Source of the DNA: Sva-07 sp963716235
GTDB lineage: Bacteria > Actinomycetota > Acidimicrobiia > Acidimicrobiales > Ilumatobacteraceae
Length of the DNA stretch: 64,000 bases
Direction of reading: 5' to 3'
Assembly: GCA_963716235.1 (NCBI GenBank)
Contig: CAVQTE010000030.1
Location: 124,001-188,000, forward strand
The number at the start of each line of letters is the position of its first letter. Position 1 is the stretch's first letter. Below, one piece after another: positions 27,656 to 35,976 of the stretch. Under the pieces are notes generated by a model. That model saw only the letters and a list, made by a program, of their open reading frames with translations, was not told where the DNA came from and made no database searches. The translations under genes were made by a program, and so were the position numbers.

Positions 27656-27991
27656 ATGGCCGTCGCGAAGAAGGCTCCGGCGAAGAAGGCTCCGGCGAAG
27701 AAGGCTCCGGCGAAGAAGGCTCCGGCCAAGAAGGCTCCGGCCAAGAAGGCTCCGGCCAAGAAGGCTCCGGCGAAGAAGGCTCCGGCCAAGAAGGCTCCGG
27801 CGAAGAAGGCTCCGGCCAAGAAGGCTCCGGCCAAGAAGGCTCCGGCCAAGAAGGCTCCGGCCAAGAAGGCTCCGGCCAAGAAGGCGCCGGCGAAGAAGGC
27901 TCCGGCCAAGAAGGCTCCGGCCAAGAAGGCGCCAGCGAAGAAGGCGCCAGCGAAGAAGGCTCCGGCCAAGAAGGCTCCAGCCAAGCGCTGA
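27656..27991 (+). CDS. Lysine-rich KKAPA-repeat protein (histone H1/HupB-tail-like)
   Basis: 111 residues: MAVA, then 21 uninterrupted copies of KKAPA, then KR and stop. It is extremely basic, with one Lys pair every five residues, like the C-terminal domains of HupB and eukaryotic H1, so nonspecific DNA or RNA binding is expected. The start ATG lies 4 bases after the HU stop, in the +1 frame. It is either a separate small protein co-translated with HU, or the tail of one HupB gene broken by an indel or recombination in this sequence. Few synonymous changes between copies suggest recent expansion. Confidence 0.65.
   Translation: MAVAKKAPAKKAPAKKAPAKKAPAKKAPAKKAPAKKAPAKKAPAKKAPAKKAPAKKAPAKKAPAKKAPAKKAPAKKAPAKKAPAKKAPAKKAPAKKAPAKKAPAKKAPAKR
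27668..27982 (+). repeat. Tandem array, 21 copies of a 15-bp unit
   Basis: The unit is AAGAAGGCTCCGGCG or ...GCC, differing mostly at the third Ala codon and in a few late copies with GCG or GCA/CCA variants. 21 x 15 = 315 bases. Such near-perfect arrays change copy number by slippage and are difficult to assemble. Confidence 0.9.
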
Positions 27992-28010
27992 TCAGCGTTT
28001 CGAATCCTTG

Positions 28011-28034
28011 ACGGGGGGCCTACGGGCCTCCCGT
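28011..28034. terminator. Bidirectional hairpin between KKAPA gene and PIG-L gene
   Basis: ACGGGGGGCC (28011-28020) pairs with GGCCTCCCGT (28025-28034) in 9 of 10 positions plus a G-T, with a 4-base loop, between convergent stops; TTCGCG follows. Confidence 0.6.
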
Positions 28035-28047
28035 TTCGCGTCCGGGG

Positions 28048-28794
28048 TCAGAGATCGGCGATGAGCTTGAACACCTCGGCCGCGTCCATGTCGAACGGGC
28101 GTCCGAGATCACCGAGGCGGTTGCGCACCCGCTGGTCGAACGCAGCCAACTGGTCGTCGTCCGCCGCCTTCATCGTCGACTCGAACTGGCTCACGTGCGC
28201 GGCGAGGGCCCACAGCTTCGCGTCGACGAAGGCAGTGACGTCTTCGGCATGGTCGGGCATGTCGGCCTCCCACAACAGCAGTGCGTCGGGCCGGTGATGC
28301 GCAACGCCGTGATCCTTGAAGAAGTGCGGGTCACGGGCGGCCACGATCCCGTCGCATGCCAAGAGTCCTGCATGGCGATGATCGGGATGGAGGCGATACC
28401 GCTTCCACGGATCGTGGCCGAGCACCACCTGAGGCTGGAGTTCACGGATCACCCTGGCGACCTCGCCACGCGTCGCGAGGTCGCTCTCGAGTTCGCCGTC
28501 GATGCGGCCGAGGAACCGGACCTCGCCGACTCGGTCGCCCGCGAGTCGCCGGGCCGCCTCTCGTTGCTCGTCCTGGCGGCGCGCTGCCAAGGCCACCAGG
28601 TCGGCGTCGGGGTCCCAGGTGCCCTTCGAACCATCGGTGCAGACCAAGTGGTGGACGATGCATCCGTCAGCAGCCCATTTCGCCAACAATCCACCGCACC
28701 CGAATTCCACGTCATCGGGGTGTGCGCCGATCGCCAGCGCTGACGTCGGCGTGTCGAGGTTGGTGGAGGAGGGCGTTGCCGGTCCGCCCGGCAT
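28048..28794 (-). CDS. PIG-L (LmbE-like) family zinc N-deacetylase
   Basis: About 248 residues. The zinc and catalytic motif AHPDDVEFGCGG near residue 22 is the hallmark of the family that includes GlcNAc-inositol deacetylase (MshB) and mycothiol conjugate amidase. A second metal/His region is HPDHRHAGLLACDGI near 130. ATG 28794 overlaps the cofC stop by one base (TGATG), indicating translational coupling; an in-frame ATG at 28830 would overlap cofC by 37 bases. Its substrate is open: mycothiol-type or a glycan/antibiotic-type conjugate. No frameshift is seen. Confidence 0.82.
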   Translation of the reverse strand: MPGGPATPSSTNLDTPTSALAIGAHPDDVEFGCGGLLAKWAADGCIVHHLVCTDGSKGTWDPDADLVALAARRQDEQREAARRLAGDRVGEVRFLGRIDGELESDLATRGEVARVIRELQPQVVLGHDPWKRYRLHPDHRHAGLLACDGIVAARDPHFFKDHGVAHHRPDALLLWEADMPDHAEDVTAFVDAKLWALAAHVSQFESTMKAADDDQLAAFDQRVRNRLGDLGRPFDMDAAEVFKLIADL

Positions 28795-29406
28795 CACCGG
28801 TGCGGGTTGGCCGGGCTCGTTGGCAGCCATTCGGGGAGGACCTCTCGGATCAGCGGGTGGACGAGATCCCGATGGGTGTCGAGATCGAGGGACAGATGGG
28901 CGTCGGAGCGCACTTCGAGTTCCACGTCGGTCGAAGGCCAGCGCCTGGTCGAGGTGGCGTGAGAACGAGCCGCCACCGTACGACGCGCGCAGCGGTGTCG
29001 GTGCCGGGAACGACATGACGTTCGTGCCGTCGTGGCGGCGGTCGGGAACCAGCGTGATACGGCCCGGGCGGGCGACATCGAGGAGCCCTGCGGGTCGGGC
29101 CAGGTCGGCATGGGTGACCAGGAGGTGGTCGAACCCCTCGGCGATGATCCGGTCGACGCCGTCATCCACTGCGCCGTTCAAACCCAGACCGGCACACCAG
29201 ACGACCTGCGCCCCGCGTTCACTGGCCCATTCGGCGACCTCGTCGTCGTCACATGCCACGAAGGTGGGCATCTCGGCGACCACATCGACGACGCGTGACG
29301 CCATCCAGCGTGCGAGCGCGGCACGATCGGTATCGGAGACGACGCCGGTGAGGCGGCCCTTCGCCGCCGTGAATCGTTTGACCGGGATCAGCACGGCGAG
29401 ACGCAC
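28794..29406 (-). CDS. cofC: 2-phospho-L-lactate (or PEP) guanylyltransferase CofC (apparent +1 frameshift near 28928)
   Basis: Activates 2-phospholactate or phosphoenolpyruvate with GTP in coenzyme F420 synthesis. The N-terminus LAVLIPVKRFTAAKGRLTGVV carries the nucleotidyltransferase motif. HADLARPAGLLDV is the metal site, followed by DRRHDGTNVMSF and YGGGSFSRHLDQA. The last 45 residues (VELEVRSDAHLSLDLDTHRDL) are in a second frame; one extra base at about 28928 separates them. GTG 29406 has TACAGT (29415-29420) 8 bases upstream. The presence of two LLM oxidoreductases fits F420 use. About 203 residues. Confidence 0.82.
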
Positions 29407-29525
29407 GGTGGCCCACTGTAGGAGAGCGTCGTGGCAACTCGGCTGCCGTGGGCCCGTCGCTGGGTGCCGAACTAGGGTTGCGACGTCGTGAAGGGGTCGT
29501 GGACGGGCCCGTGAGGGGGGACGAG

Positions 29526-29561
29526 ATGATGACCATCGAGACGATGAAGCGTTCGACGTGA
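29526..29561 (+). other. Possible 11-codon leader ORF upstream of gpsA
   Basis: ATG ATG ACC... encodes MMTIETMKRST and stops at TGA 29559-29561, overlapping the gpsA GTG by GTGA. GGGGGACGAG upstream could serve as its ribosome site. It may couple translation into gpsA, or be the true N-terminus of gpsA displaced by an indel. Confidence 0.3.
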
Positions 29562-30565
29562 CGGCTACCGACATCAAAGTGGCAGTGATCGGTGCCGGTT
29601 CGTGGGGGACCACGGTGGCAGCGCTGGCTGCGGAGAACACACCCACGGTGCTGTGGGCACGCCGTGCGGAACTCGCCGCCCAGATCAACGACGCACAGGT
29701 GAACCCCGAGTACCTGCCGGCATTCGTGCTCCCCGACGAACTGCGCGCGACCGACTCGCTCGCCGACGCCGTTTCCCATGCCGATGTCGTCGTGATGGCC
29801 GTGCCATCTCACGGATACCGAGATGTCGCCGTCGAAGCGGCCGAGTGGATCCGGCCCTGGGTGCCGGTGGTGTCGTTGGCCAAGGGCCTCGAGCGCACGA
29901 CGCTCAAGCGGATGAGCGAGGTCACCACCGATGCGATGCCGGGCCATCCGGTCGCCGTGCTGACCGGGCCGAACCTGGCCAAGGAGATTCTGTCGGGTCA
30001 ACCGGCCGCGAGCGTGGTGGCGATCGGTGACGACACGATCGCCCGCGAACTCCAACGCATCTTCAGCCGCCCGAGCCTGCGCGTGTACACCAACCAGTGA
30101 CGTGATCGGCTGCGAGGTGGCCGGGGTGGTCAAGAACGTCATCGCCATCGCCGCCGGCATGGCCGAGGGGATGGGGTTCGGCGACAACACCCGTGCCACG
30201 CTGATCACCGGGGCCTCGCCGAGATGGCCCGGCTCGGGGTGGCGATGGGTGGCGAGCCCGCCACGTTTGCCGGACTCGCCGGCATGGGCGACCTGATCGC
30301 CACATGCTCGTCGAAGCAGAGCCGTAACAACAGCGTCGGCTTGCAGCTCGGCGAGGGCAAGTCGATCGAGGAGATCCTCGCGGGGACCAACATGGTGGCC
30401 GAGGGCGTCAAGTCGTCGCCCAGCGTGCTCGACCTCGCCCGCCGGTACGGTGTCGAGATGCCGATCACCGAACAGATCGTTGCCGTCTGCCACGAGGGCC
30501 GTCCGGCTCCCGATGCGCTCGCCGCGCTGATGCAACGCAGCCGCAAGGGCGAATTCGAGGCGTGA
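29558..30565 (+). CDS. gpsA: NAD(P)H glycerol-3-phosphate dehydrogenase (two compensating frameshifts)
   Basis: Makes sn-glycerol-3-phosphate for phospholipid synthesis. Rossmann motif VIGAGSWGTTVA near 10; VSLAKGLERTTLKRMSE; GPNLAKEI near 144. The chain then breaks: VYTN in frame one, DVIGCEVAGVVKNVIAIAAGM in frame two (one extra C near 30095), and GLAEMARLGVAMGGEPATFAGLAGMGDLIATC in frame one again (one missing base near 30213). Catalytic Lys is in VVKNVIA. Both indels cancel, giving about 335 residues. An essential-type enzyme, so probably sequence error. GTG 29558 is the conserved start. Confidence 0.85.
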
Positions 30566-30601
30566 GCGCGGTCGAGCGGAGGGGCATCTGCGTCGGAGAC
30601 G

Positions 30602-31838
30602 ATGGTCGGAGTAACCGGAGCTCCGTGCCGTTCGGTCGGTCACCAACTGGGGCGACGTCACGTCGTTCGGTCCCGGTCACGGGCCTGATGCAACGGTGTC
30701 GTGGTACGTCGCTGCCGAAGACCGTTGGCACGTGCCTGCCGACGAACCCGCGGTGCGCCAACAGCGGGTCGAGGGCACCGCAGTGATCGAGACACGAGTC
30801 CGCATCCCCGATGGCGACGCGGTGCAGCGGGTGTGGTCGGTTCCCGACCTCGGCGGGCTCACCGTGATCGAGGTCGAGAACGAGTCACCGCTGCCGTTCG
30901 CCGTGGCATTCGCAGGGGCGCGAGTACTGACCGAGCGACCCCCGGCCGACGTGGCGATCAAGGGGCTCGAGCTCCCCGCAGGGTCGATCGTGCTCCCCGT
31001 CGGGCACCGATCATCGATCCGCGTCGCCGTCCCCCACGAACCAGCGCGCATCGACACCTGGGCGCTGCCGACACTGGCTCCGGCGATGGCAGTCGTGCGG
31101 GGCTGGCTGACTGTCGTCCATCGAGCCAGCCGGGTGGTGCTGCCCGATGCCGGACTCGCTGATGCGTTGACCGCGGCGCGCTGCGATCTGCTGCTGCACG
31201 GCCCGGTGGGTTCAGGCGACCCGATCGGGTTTCTGCTCGACGTGGCCGAACTGGTTCGGCTCGGCGACGATGCCGACGCGTGGATGCCCGAGATCGTCGA
31301 ACCGGTTGCTGCCATCAGTCGCTCGAACGGCTCCGAGGTCGACGCCGCACTGGAGGCGTGCGAGCGCGTGGCGTTGGCGGCCGGCGACGATCGGGCCCTC
31401 GGCGACATCGTCGATCTCCGCGCCCGTCGGGTCCGTGACGGACGGGTTGCTCGGGATGCTGCCGGCCCTGCGTCGTTCTCCGACGTGCGTCGTGGCGCGT
31501 CGGTCGGACGGTTCGTGGCCCAGATCGAGCAACGCATCGCTGATGGCGGTCGGCTGTTGGGCGCCGGGATTCCCCGCCGTTGGCTCGGAGCCAACTTCGA
31601 GGTGCACCGCATCCCGACCGGGACGCGCTCGACGGTGTCGTTCGCCGTGCGGTGGCACGGAGAACGCCCTGCGGTGCTGTGGGAGCAGCATGGCGACGTG
31701 CAGCACCTCTCGGCTCCCGGCGTCGATCCCGACTGGTCGACCGTCGAGGCGTCAGGCGAGGCACTGTGGGCGGCACCACCGCAGCCCACCCGCATCGGCG
31801 TGAGCATCGACCTCGGCAATGGTGACCGCGATGGGTGA
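30602..31838 (+). CDS. Uncharacterised conserved-type protein (probable +1 frameshift near 30637)
   Basis: About 411 residues, not recognised. The main frame is open from base 30615 and reads TNWGDVTSFGPGHGPDATVSWYVAAEDRWHVP before the first possible start at GTG 30696. Upstream ATG 30602 (MVGVTGAPCRSV) joins this if one base near 30637 is removed, and GGAG precedes it. The N-terminal third looks beta-rich (VIETRVRIPDGDAVQRVWSV); the middle is helical and acidic; the end is beta-rich again (STVSFAVRWHGERPAVLWEQ). There is no signal, membrane segment or catalytic motif. It sits between gpsA and rnhB, close on both sides (9 bases to rnhB). Confidence 0.55.
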
Positions 31839-31847
31839 CACGGACCG

Positions 31848-32544
31848 TTGAGAGCGACGCGTCCGAAACAGTCGAAGAAGCGGGCGCCGACGCGCGCGAT
31901 CGAGAAGGAGATGTGGGAGCGCGGCCACGACGTGGTCGTCGGCATCGACGAGGTCGGCCGCGGCGCGTGGGCGGGGCCGCTGTCGGTCGGTGCGGCCATC
32001 TTGCCGCGCGACACGCGCGTCAACGGGGTGCGCGATTCGAAGCTGCTGAGCGAGCGTGAGCGCGAGGCACTCTTCGACCGGTTGACCGAGTGGTGCGTGG
32101 CTTGGTCGGTCGGCTCGGTGAGCCAAGAAGAGTGTGACCACCTCGGGATGTCGGCGGCGCAGAAGTTGGCGGCGCGCCGTGCGATCGAGGGGTTGGGGGT
32201 CGAGCCCGACGTGGCAGTGACCGACGGCACGTGGGACTTCGTGTCGCCGTCGGTTCCGCACGTGGAGCTTGCCGTGAAGGCGGATCTGCGGTGTCTCAGC
32301 GTTGCGACGGCGAGCATTCTCGCCAAGGTGGTCCGCGATCCGCGAGATGCGGGCCAACGCCGAGAGTTATCCGAACTGGTCGTTCGACACGAACAAGGGC
32401 TACCCGTGCCCGGTGCACAAGGCGGCGCTCCTCGGCTACGGCCCCTCCGCGATCCACCGCCGCACCTGGGTGTTCATGGATCACTACGTCCCGTGGACCG
32501 CCATCCGTCGCACCCCACCCGCCGGCCAGTCGTCGCTGTTCTGA
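31848..32544 (+). CDS. rnhB: Ribonuclease HII (apparent +1 frameshift near 32342)
   Basis: Cleaves RNA in RNA-DNA hybrids and removes misincorporated ribonucleotides. The catalytic DEVGRG motif is in VVVGIDEVGRGAWAGPL; DSKLLSEREREAL is the second; a third acid is in TDGTWDF. ASILAKVVRD ends frame one and REMRANAESYPNWSFDTNKGYP starts frame two; one extra C in GATCCGCG at about 32342 separates them. About 231 residues once joined. Start is TTG 31848, with the basic N-terminal RATRPKQSKKRAPTRAIEKEMW typical of relatives; ATG 31911 is an alternative. 9 bases after the upstream gene. Confidence 0.85.
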
Positions 32545-32553
32545 GCCCAACAT

Positions 32554-32610
32554 CCCGGTTTGCGTTGCATTCTGTTGGGACGTCCCAACGAAACTGCACC
32601 TCACACGGGG
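32554..32610. repeat. Palindromic repeat element, copy A (57 bp)
   Basis: Begins CCCGGTTTGCGTTGCATTCT and centres on the perfect 16-base palindrome GTTGGGACGTCCCAAC (32574-32589); the right arm (CTGCACCTCACACGGGG) is degenerate. It resembles copies at 37830 and 49626. It lies between the converging rnhB and trehalose gene. Confidence 0.65.
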
Positions 32611-32637
32611 TGAGCGCGGCCCGTTGGGCGCGCTCAC
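32610..32637. terminator. 9-bp hairpin at trehalose gene stop
   Basis: GTGAGCGCG (32610-32618) and CGCGCTCAC (32629-32637) form a perfect stem directly after repeat copy A and overlapping the stop of the trehalose gene. Confidence 0.45.
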
Positions 32638-34808
32638 TTCAGCGCGAGGAGCCAGCTGAGAACTGCAGCAGGGTCGCGGAGGCGATGCGTGGCGATCGTG
32701 TCGGAGTCGCCGACCTTGATGGCGATGTCGTCGGCCCCGAGGCAGGCGAAGGCGTCCTCGTCGGTGATGTCGTCGCCGACGAACACCGTGGTCGCTGTGC
32801 CGAGCCGGGCGCCGAACGCCACGAGCGCGGTCCCCTTGTCGGCGTGTCGGGCGAAGAGTTCCAGCACGTTGCTACCCGGCTTTGCCGAGGCACCGTCGAT
32901 GTGTTCGGCGTCCGAACGCAGCGAGTCCAGCGCCTCGCGTCCGAGCGCTCGATCGGCCTGACGGACGTGCAGTACCACGCTCGCCGGCTTCCGTTCGATC
33001 CACGCTCCGCTGCCTGCCCGTTCGACCGCCGCAATGGTGAGGTTGTCGAGGGCTGCGAGGCGAGCCGACTCGGTGTCGGTGAGCAGTTCCATCGGCCGCT
33101 CACGTGATTCCATGCCGTGGCTGCCGATCACGTTCACCTCGGGCCCGAATCCGAACCGGGTGAGACCGTCGAGTGATCGGCCCGAGGCAACCACGACGTG
33201 CACGCCCTCGAGTCGGGCAACGGCGTCGACGGCATCGAGGGTTCCGGCGAGCAGAACGGCGTCGTCGGCGTGGTCGACGAGCGGGGCGAGGACGCCATCG
33301 ACGTCGAGACCGATCAGCAGCGGCCGTCGGTGCCGACACGACGAGTTCGGCGAGCTCCGTTGGGTCGTCGTACGTGGTCGCGGGCGACGCCTCGTCAGCC
33401 GACACCGGCATCTCGCTGCGTCGGTGGCGGCGATCATCTCGCCGAGGAACCGGTCGGCCCAGCCCTGCACATCGCTCTTGCGGATCTGATTGCGCAGGCC
33501 GGCCATCCGCTCCCGGCGTTCGTGGCGGTGCATCTCGACCGCGGTCATGATGGCCTGTCGCAGTGCTTCGTCGTCGTGGGGGTTGACGAGCACCGCATCG
33601 GTCAGTTCGTCGGCGGCGCCGGCGAACTCCGACAGCACGAGCACGCCATCGCCGTCGATGTGGGCCGCCGCGTACTCCTTGGCGACCAGGTTCATGCCGT
33701 CACGGAACGGGGTGACGAGCATGACGTCACCGGCGCGGTACAGGGCGATGAGTTCATCGAACGGCAGCGACTGGTACAGGTAGTGGATCACCGGCAGACC
33801 GATGCGGCTGTAGCGGCCGTTGATCTCGCCGACGAGGCGTTCGACCTGGTGGCGTTCGTCCTGATAGTGCTCGACGGCTTCTCGTGTGGGCGTTGCCACC
33901 TGCACCATGACGTGGCGCTCGGGTCGAGATCGCCAGACTCGAGCAGTGCGGCGAACGCCTTGAGTCGCAGCCCGATGCCCTTGGTGTAGTCGAGCCGATC
34001 GACGCCGAGCAGGATCACCTCGGGATCGCCGAGCCGGGCGCGGATCTGGCTCGTCCGTTGCCGGGTCGCCCGCCCAGCGGCCACGGCCTCGACCTCGTCG
34101 ACGTCGATCGAGATCGGGAACGTGCCGACCCGCGTGCGGTGATCGGGGTTCTCGATGACGCCGTCGTGCGCGTCGACGTGGAGGAGCTGCTGTGCAGCGG
34201 TGGTGAAGTTGACCGCGCCCATCGGTCGCTGGAAGCCGACCAGGTCGCAGCCGAGCAGACCCTCGATGATCTCGGTTCGCCACGGGAGCCGGGAGAACAG
34301 CTCGTACGGCGGGAACGGGATGTGCAGGAAGAACCCGATCGTCACGTCGCTGCGCAGCTCGCGGAGCAACTTGGGGACGAGTTGGAGCTGGTAGTCGTGG
34401 ATCCAGACGATCGCGTCGGGCGGCGAGATGTCCGCCAACGTCGCGGCGAACCGTTCGTTGACGGTGACGTAGGCGTCCCACTGCTCGCTCGAGTACGTCG
34501 ACTCCCGAAGTGCGTCGTGGTAGAGCGGCCAGAGCGCGTCGTTGGAGAAGCCCTCGTAGTAGAGCTCGATCTCCTCGGCGCTGATCGAGACCGGGTGGAG
34601 TTCGACCCCTTCGACGCTGAAGGGCTCGGCATCGTCGTCGGGATCGCCGGTCCAGCCGACCCACGTGCCACCGGTGTCGCGCAGCATGGGAAGCAGCGCG
34701 CGGACGAGGCCACCGGGGCTCGGGGCCCATCCCTCGTCGGTCCGCATCACGGGGAGCCGGTTGGCGGCAACGACGATCGGACGGTTGACCGCGGACGGGG
34801 TTCATCAC
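32634..34808 (-). CDS. otsA: Trehalose-6-phosphate synthase / trehalose-phosphatase (OtsA-OtsB; several frameshifts)
   Basis: Makes trehalose from UDP- (or other NDP-) glucose and glucose-6-P, then dephosphorylates it. OtsA part: AANRLPVMRTDEGWAPSPGGLV, IWIHDYQL, GFFLHIPFPPYELF, GVDRLDYTKGI and FRDGMNLVAKEYAA. OtsB part (HAD fold): LLIGLDVDGVLAPL with the nucleophile Asp, VVASGRSLDGL, and FVGDDITDEDAF. The reading frame changes near 34795, 33921, 33412 and 33332. The change at 33412 could instead be a real gene boundary, because an OtsB ATG lies at 33411. I give one span of about 724 residues; two genes are possible. It starts 1 base after the gamma-synthase stop. Confidence 0.75.
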   Translation of the reverse strand: MMNPVRGQPSDRRCRQPAPRDADRRGMGPEPRWPRPRAASHAARHRWHVGRLDRRSRRRCRALQRRRGRTPPGLDQRRGDRALLRGLLQRRALAALPRRTSGVDVLERAVGRLRHRQRTVRRDVGGHLAARRDRLDPRLPAPTRPQVAPRAAQRRDDRVLPAHPVPAVRAVLPAPVANRDHRGSARLRPGRLPATDGRGQLHHRCTAAPPRRRARRRHREPRSPHAGRHVPDLDRRRRGRGRGRWAGDPATDEPDPRPARRSRGDPARRRSARLHQGHRAATQGVRRTARVWRSRPERHVMVQVATPTREAVEHYQDERHQVERLVGEINGRYSRIGLPVIHYLYQSLPFDELIALYRAGDVMLVTPFRDGMNLVAKEYAAAHIDGDGVLVLSEFAGAADELTDAVLVNPHDDEALRQAIMTAVEMHRHERRERMAGLRNQIRKSDVQGWADRFLGEMIAATDAARCRCRLTRRRPRPRTTTQRSSPNSSCRHRRPLLIGLDVDGVLAPLVDHADDAVLLAGTLDAVDAVARLEGVHVVVASGRSLDGLTRFGFGPEVNVIGSHGMESRERPMELLTDTESARLAALDNLTIAAVERAGSGAWIERKPASVVLHVRQADRALGREALDSLRSDAEHIDGASAKPGSNVLELFARHADKGTALVAFGARLGTATTVFVGDDITDEDAFACLGADDIAIKVGDSDTIATHRLRDPAAVLSWLLALK

Positions 34809-34809
34809 G

Positions 34810-35976
34810 TCACCTCAGGCGGTCGAGTGCCTGTTCGAGGTCGGCGACGAGATCACTCGCGTCCTCGATGCCGACCGACAGCCGCACGAGGTTGTCGGGA
34901 ACCTCCAGCGGTGATCCGGCGGCTGACGCGTGCGTCATGGCGCCCGGGTGTTCGATGAGACTCTCGACAGCGCCGAGCGACTCGGCCAGCGTGAAGATCT
35001 CGGTGGAGGCGGCGACGGTCATGGCGGCGTCCATGCCCGCTGCGACGGTGAACGACACCATGCCACCGAAGTCGCTCATCTGCTTCGCTGCGGCTGCGTG
35101 ACCCGGATGATCCGGGAGCTGTGGGTACAGGACCCGGTCGACGGCAGGGTGACCGACGAGCAGGTCGACGACAGCGCGGGCATTCTCGCAGTGACGGTCC
35201 ATGCGGACTGCCAGGGTCTTGACGCCGCGCAGAACGAGGTAGCAGTCGAACGGCGCCGGCACGGCTCCGGCGGCGTTCTGCGTGAAACGCAGTCGCTCGC
35301 CGAGTTCGTCGTCGTTGAGCGCCACGAACCCACCGACGACGTCGCTGTGGCCGCCCAGGTACTTCGTGGCCGAATGCACCACGATGTCGGCGCCGAGTGT
35401 GAGGGGCTGCTGCAGGTATGGCGTGGCGAAGGTGTTGTCGACGACCACGATCGCACCACGGTTGTGGGCGATCTCGGCGATTGCCTCGATGTCGAAGCAG
35501 GTGAGCAGCGGGTTGGTCGGGGTCTCGAGCCAGACGAGGCCGACGTCGTCGGGCCAGTTGGCCCGCAGTGCGTCGAGATCGGTGAGATCGACGGCCGACC
35601 ACGGGAACCCGAGCGGGCTCCACACCTTGGCGATCAGACGGAACGTGCCGCCGTAGGCGTCGTTGCCCAGCAGGGTCCGCTGGCCAGGCCGCAACAGGCG
35701 CAGGATGTTGTCCTCCGCCGACAGACCGCTGGCGAATGCGAGGCCGTGTTCGGCCTCCTCGAGCGATGCGATCTGCGCTTCGAGCGCCGAGCGGGTGGGG
35801 TTGCCGGAACGCGAGTACTCGAAACCCTTGTGCTGGCCGACACCCTCCTGGGCGAACGTGGTCGACAACGAGATCGGGGTGACCACCGCGCCCGTGGTCG
35901 GGTCGGGGTCCTGGCCGGCGTGGATGGCTCGGGTGGAGAACGAATGCCTGGTCGATGCCTCGATGTCACCCACCAT
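34810..35976 (-). CDS. metB: Cystathionine gamma-synthase / gamma-lyase (PLP)
   Basis: Trans-sulfuration enzyme of the Cys/Met-metabolism PLP family, 388 residues. FEYSRSGNPTRSALE and AFASGLSAEDNIL are typical of the N-terminal half. VVVDNTFATPYLQQP is followed by the PLP-lysine in HSATKYLGGHSDVVGG near 205. SLGAVESLIEHPGAMTHAS and GLVRLSVGIED-like (NLVRLSVGIED) end the protein. Sequence alone does not cleanly separate gamma-synthase from gamma-lyase; coupling with the adjacent cystathionine beta-synthase (11-base overlap) favours the reverse (homocysteine to cysteine) route. No frameshift. Confidence 0.85.
   Translation of the reverse strand: MVGDIEASTRHSFSTRAIHAGQDPDPTTGAVVTPISLSTTFAQEGVGQHKGFEYSRSGNPTRSALEAQIASLEEAEHGLAFASGLSAEDNILRLLRPGQRTLLGNDAYGGTFRLIAKVWSPLGFPWSAVDLTDLDALRANWPDDVGLVWLETPTNPLLTCFDIEAIAEIAHNRGAIVVVDNTFATPYLQQPLTLGADIVVHSATKYLGGHSDVVGGFVALNDDELGERLRFTQNAAGAVPAPFDCYLVLRGVKTLAVRMDRHCENARAVVDLLVGHPAVDRVLYPQLPDHPGHAAAAKQMSDFGGMVSFTVAAGMDAAMTVAASTEIFTLAESLGAVESLIEHPGAMTHASAAGSPLEVPDNLVRLSVGIEDASDLVADLEQALDRLR

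Noticed and set aside
27668..27982. Possible CRISPR-like array
   Set aside because: Units are contiguous 15-mers with no spacers and encode KKAPA in frame, so it is a coding tandem repeat.
27283..27984. Minus-strand 233-residue ORF with AGAFLAGAFF pentapeptide-like repeats
   Set aside because: It is the exact antisense of the HU and KKAPA genes; the apparent repeats are the complement of the 15-bp array.
29988..30230. Programmed ribosomal frameshifting in gpsA
   Set aside because: The two shifts are in opposite directions, lack slippery sites, and gpsA is not known to use frameshifting; sequence error is simpler.
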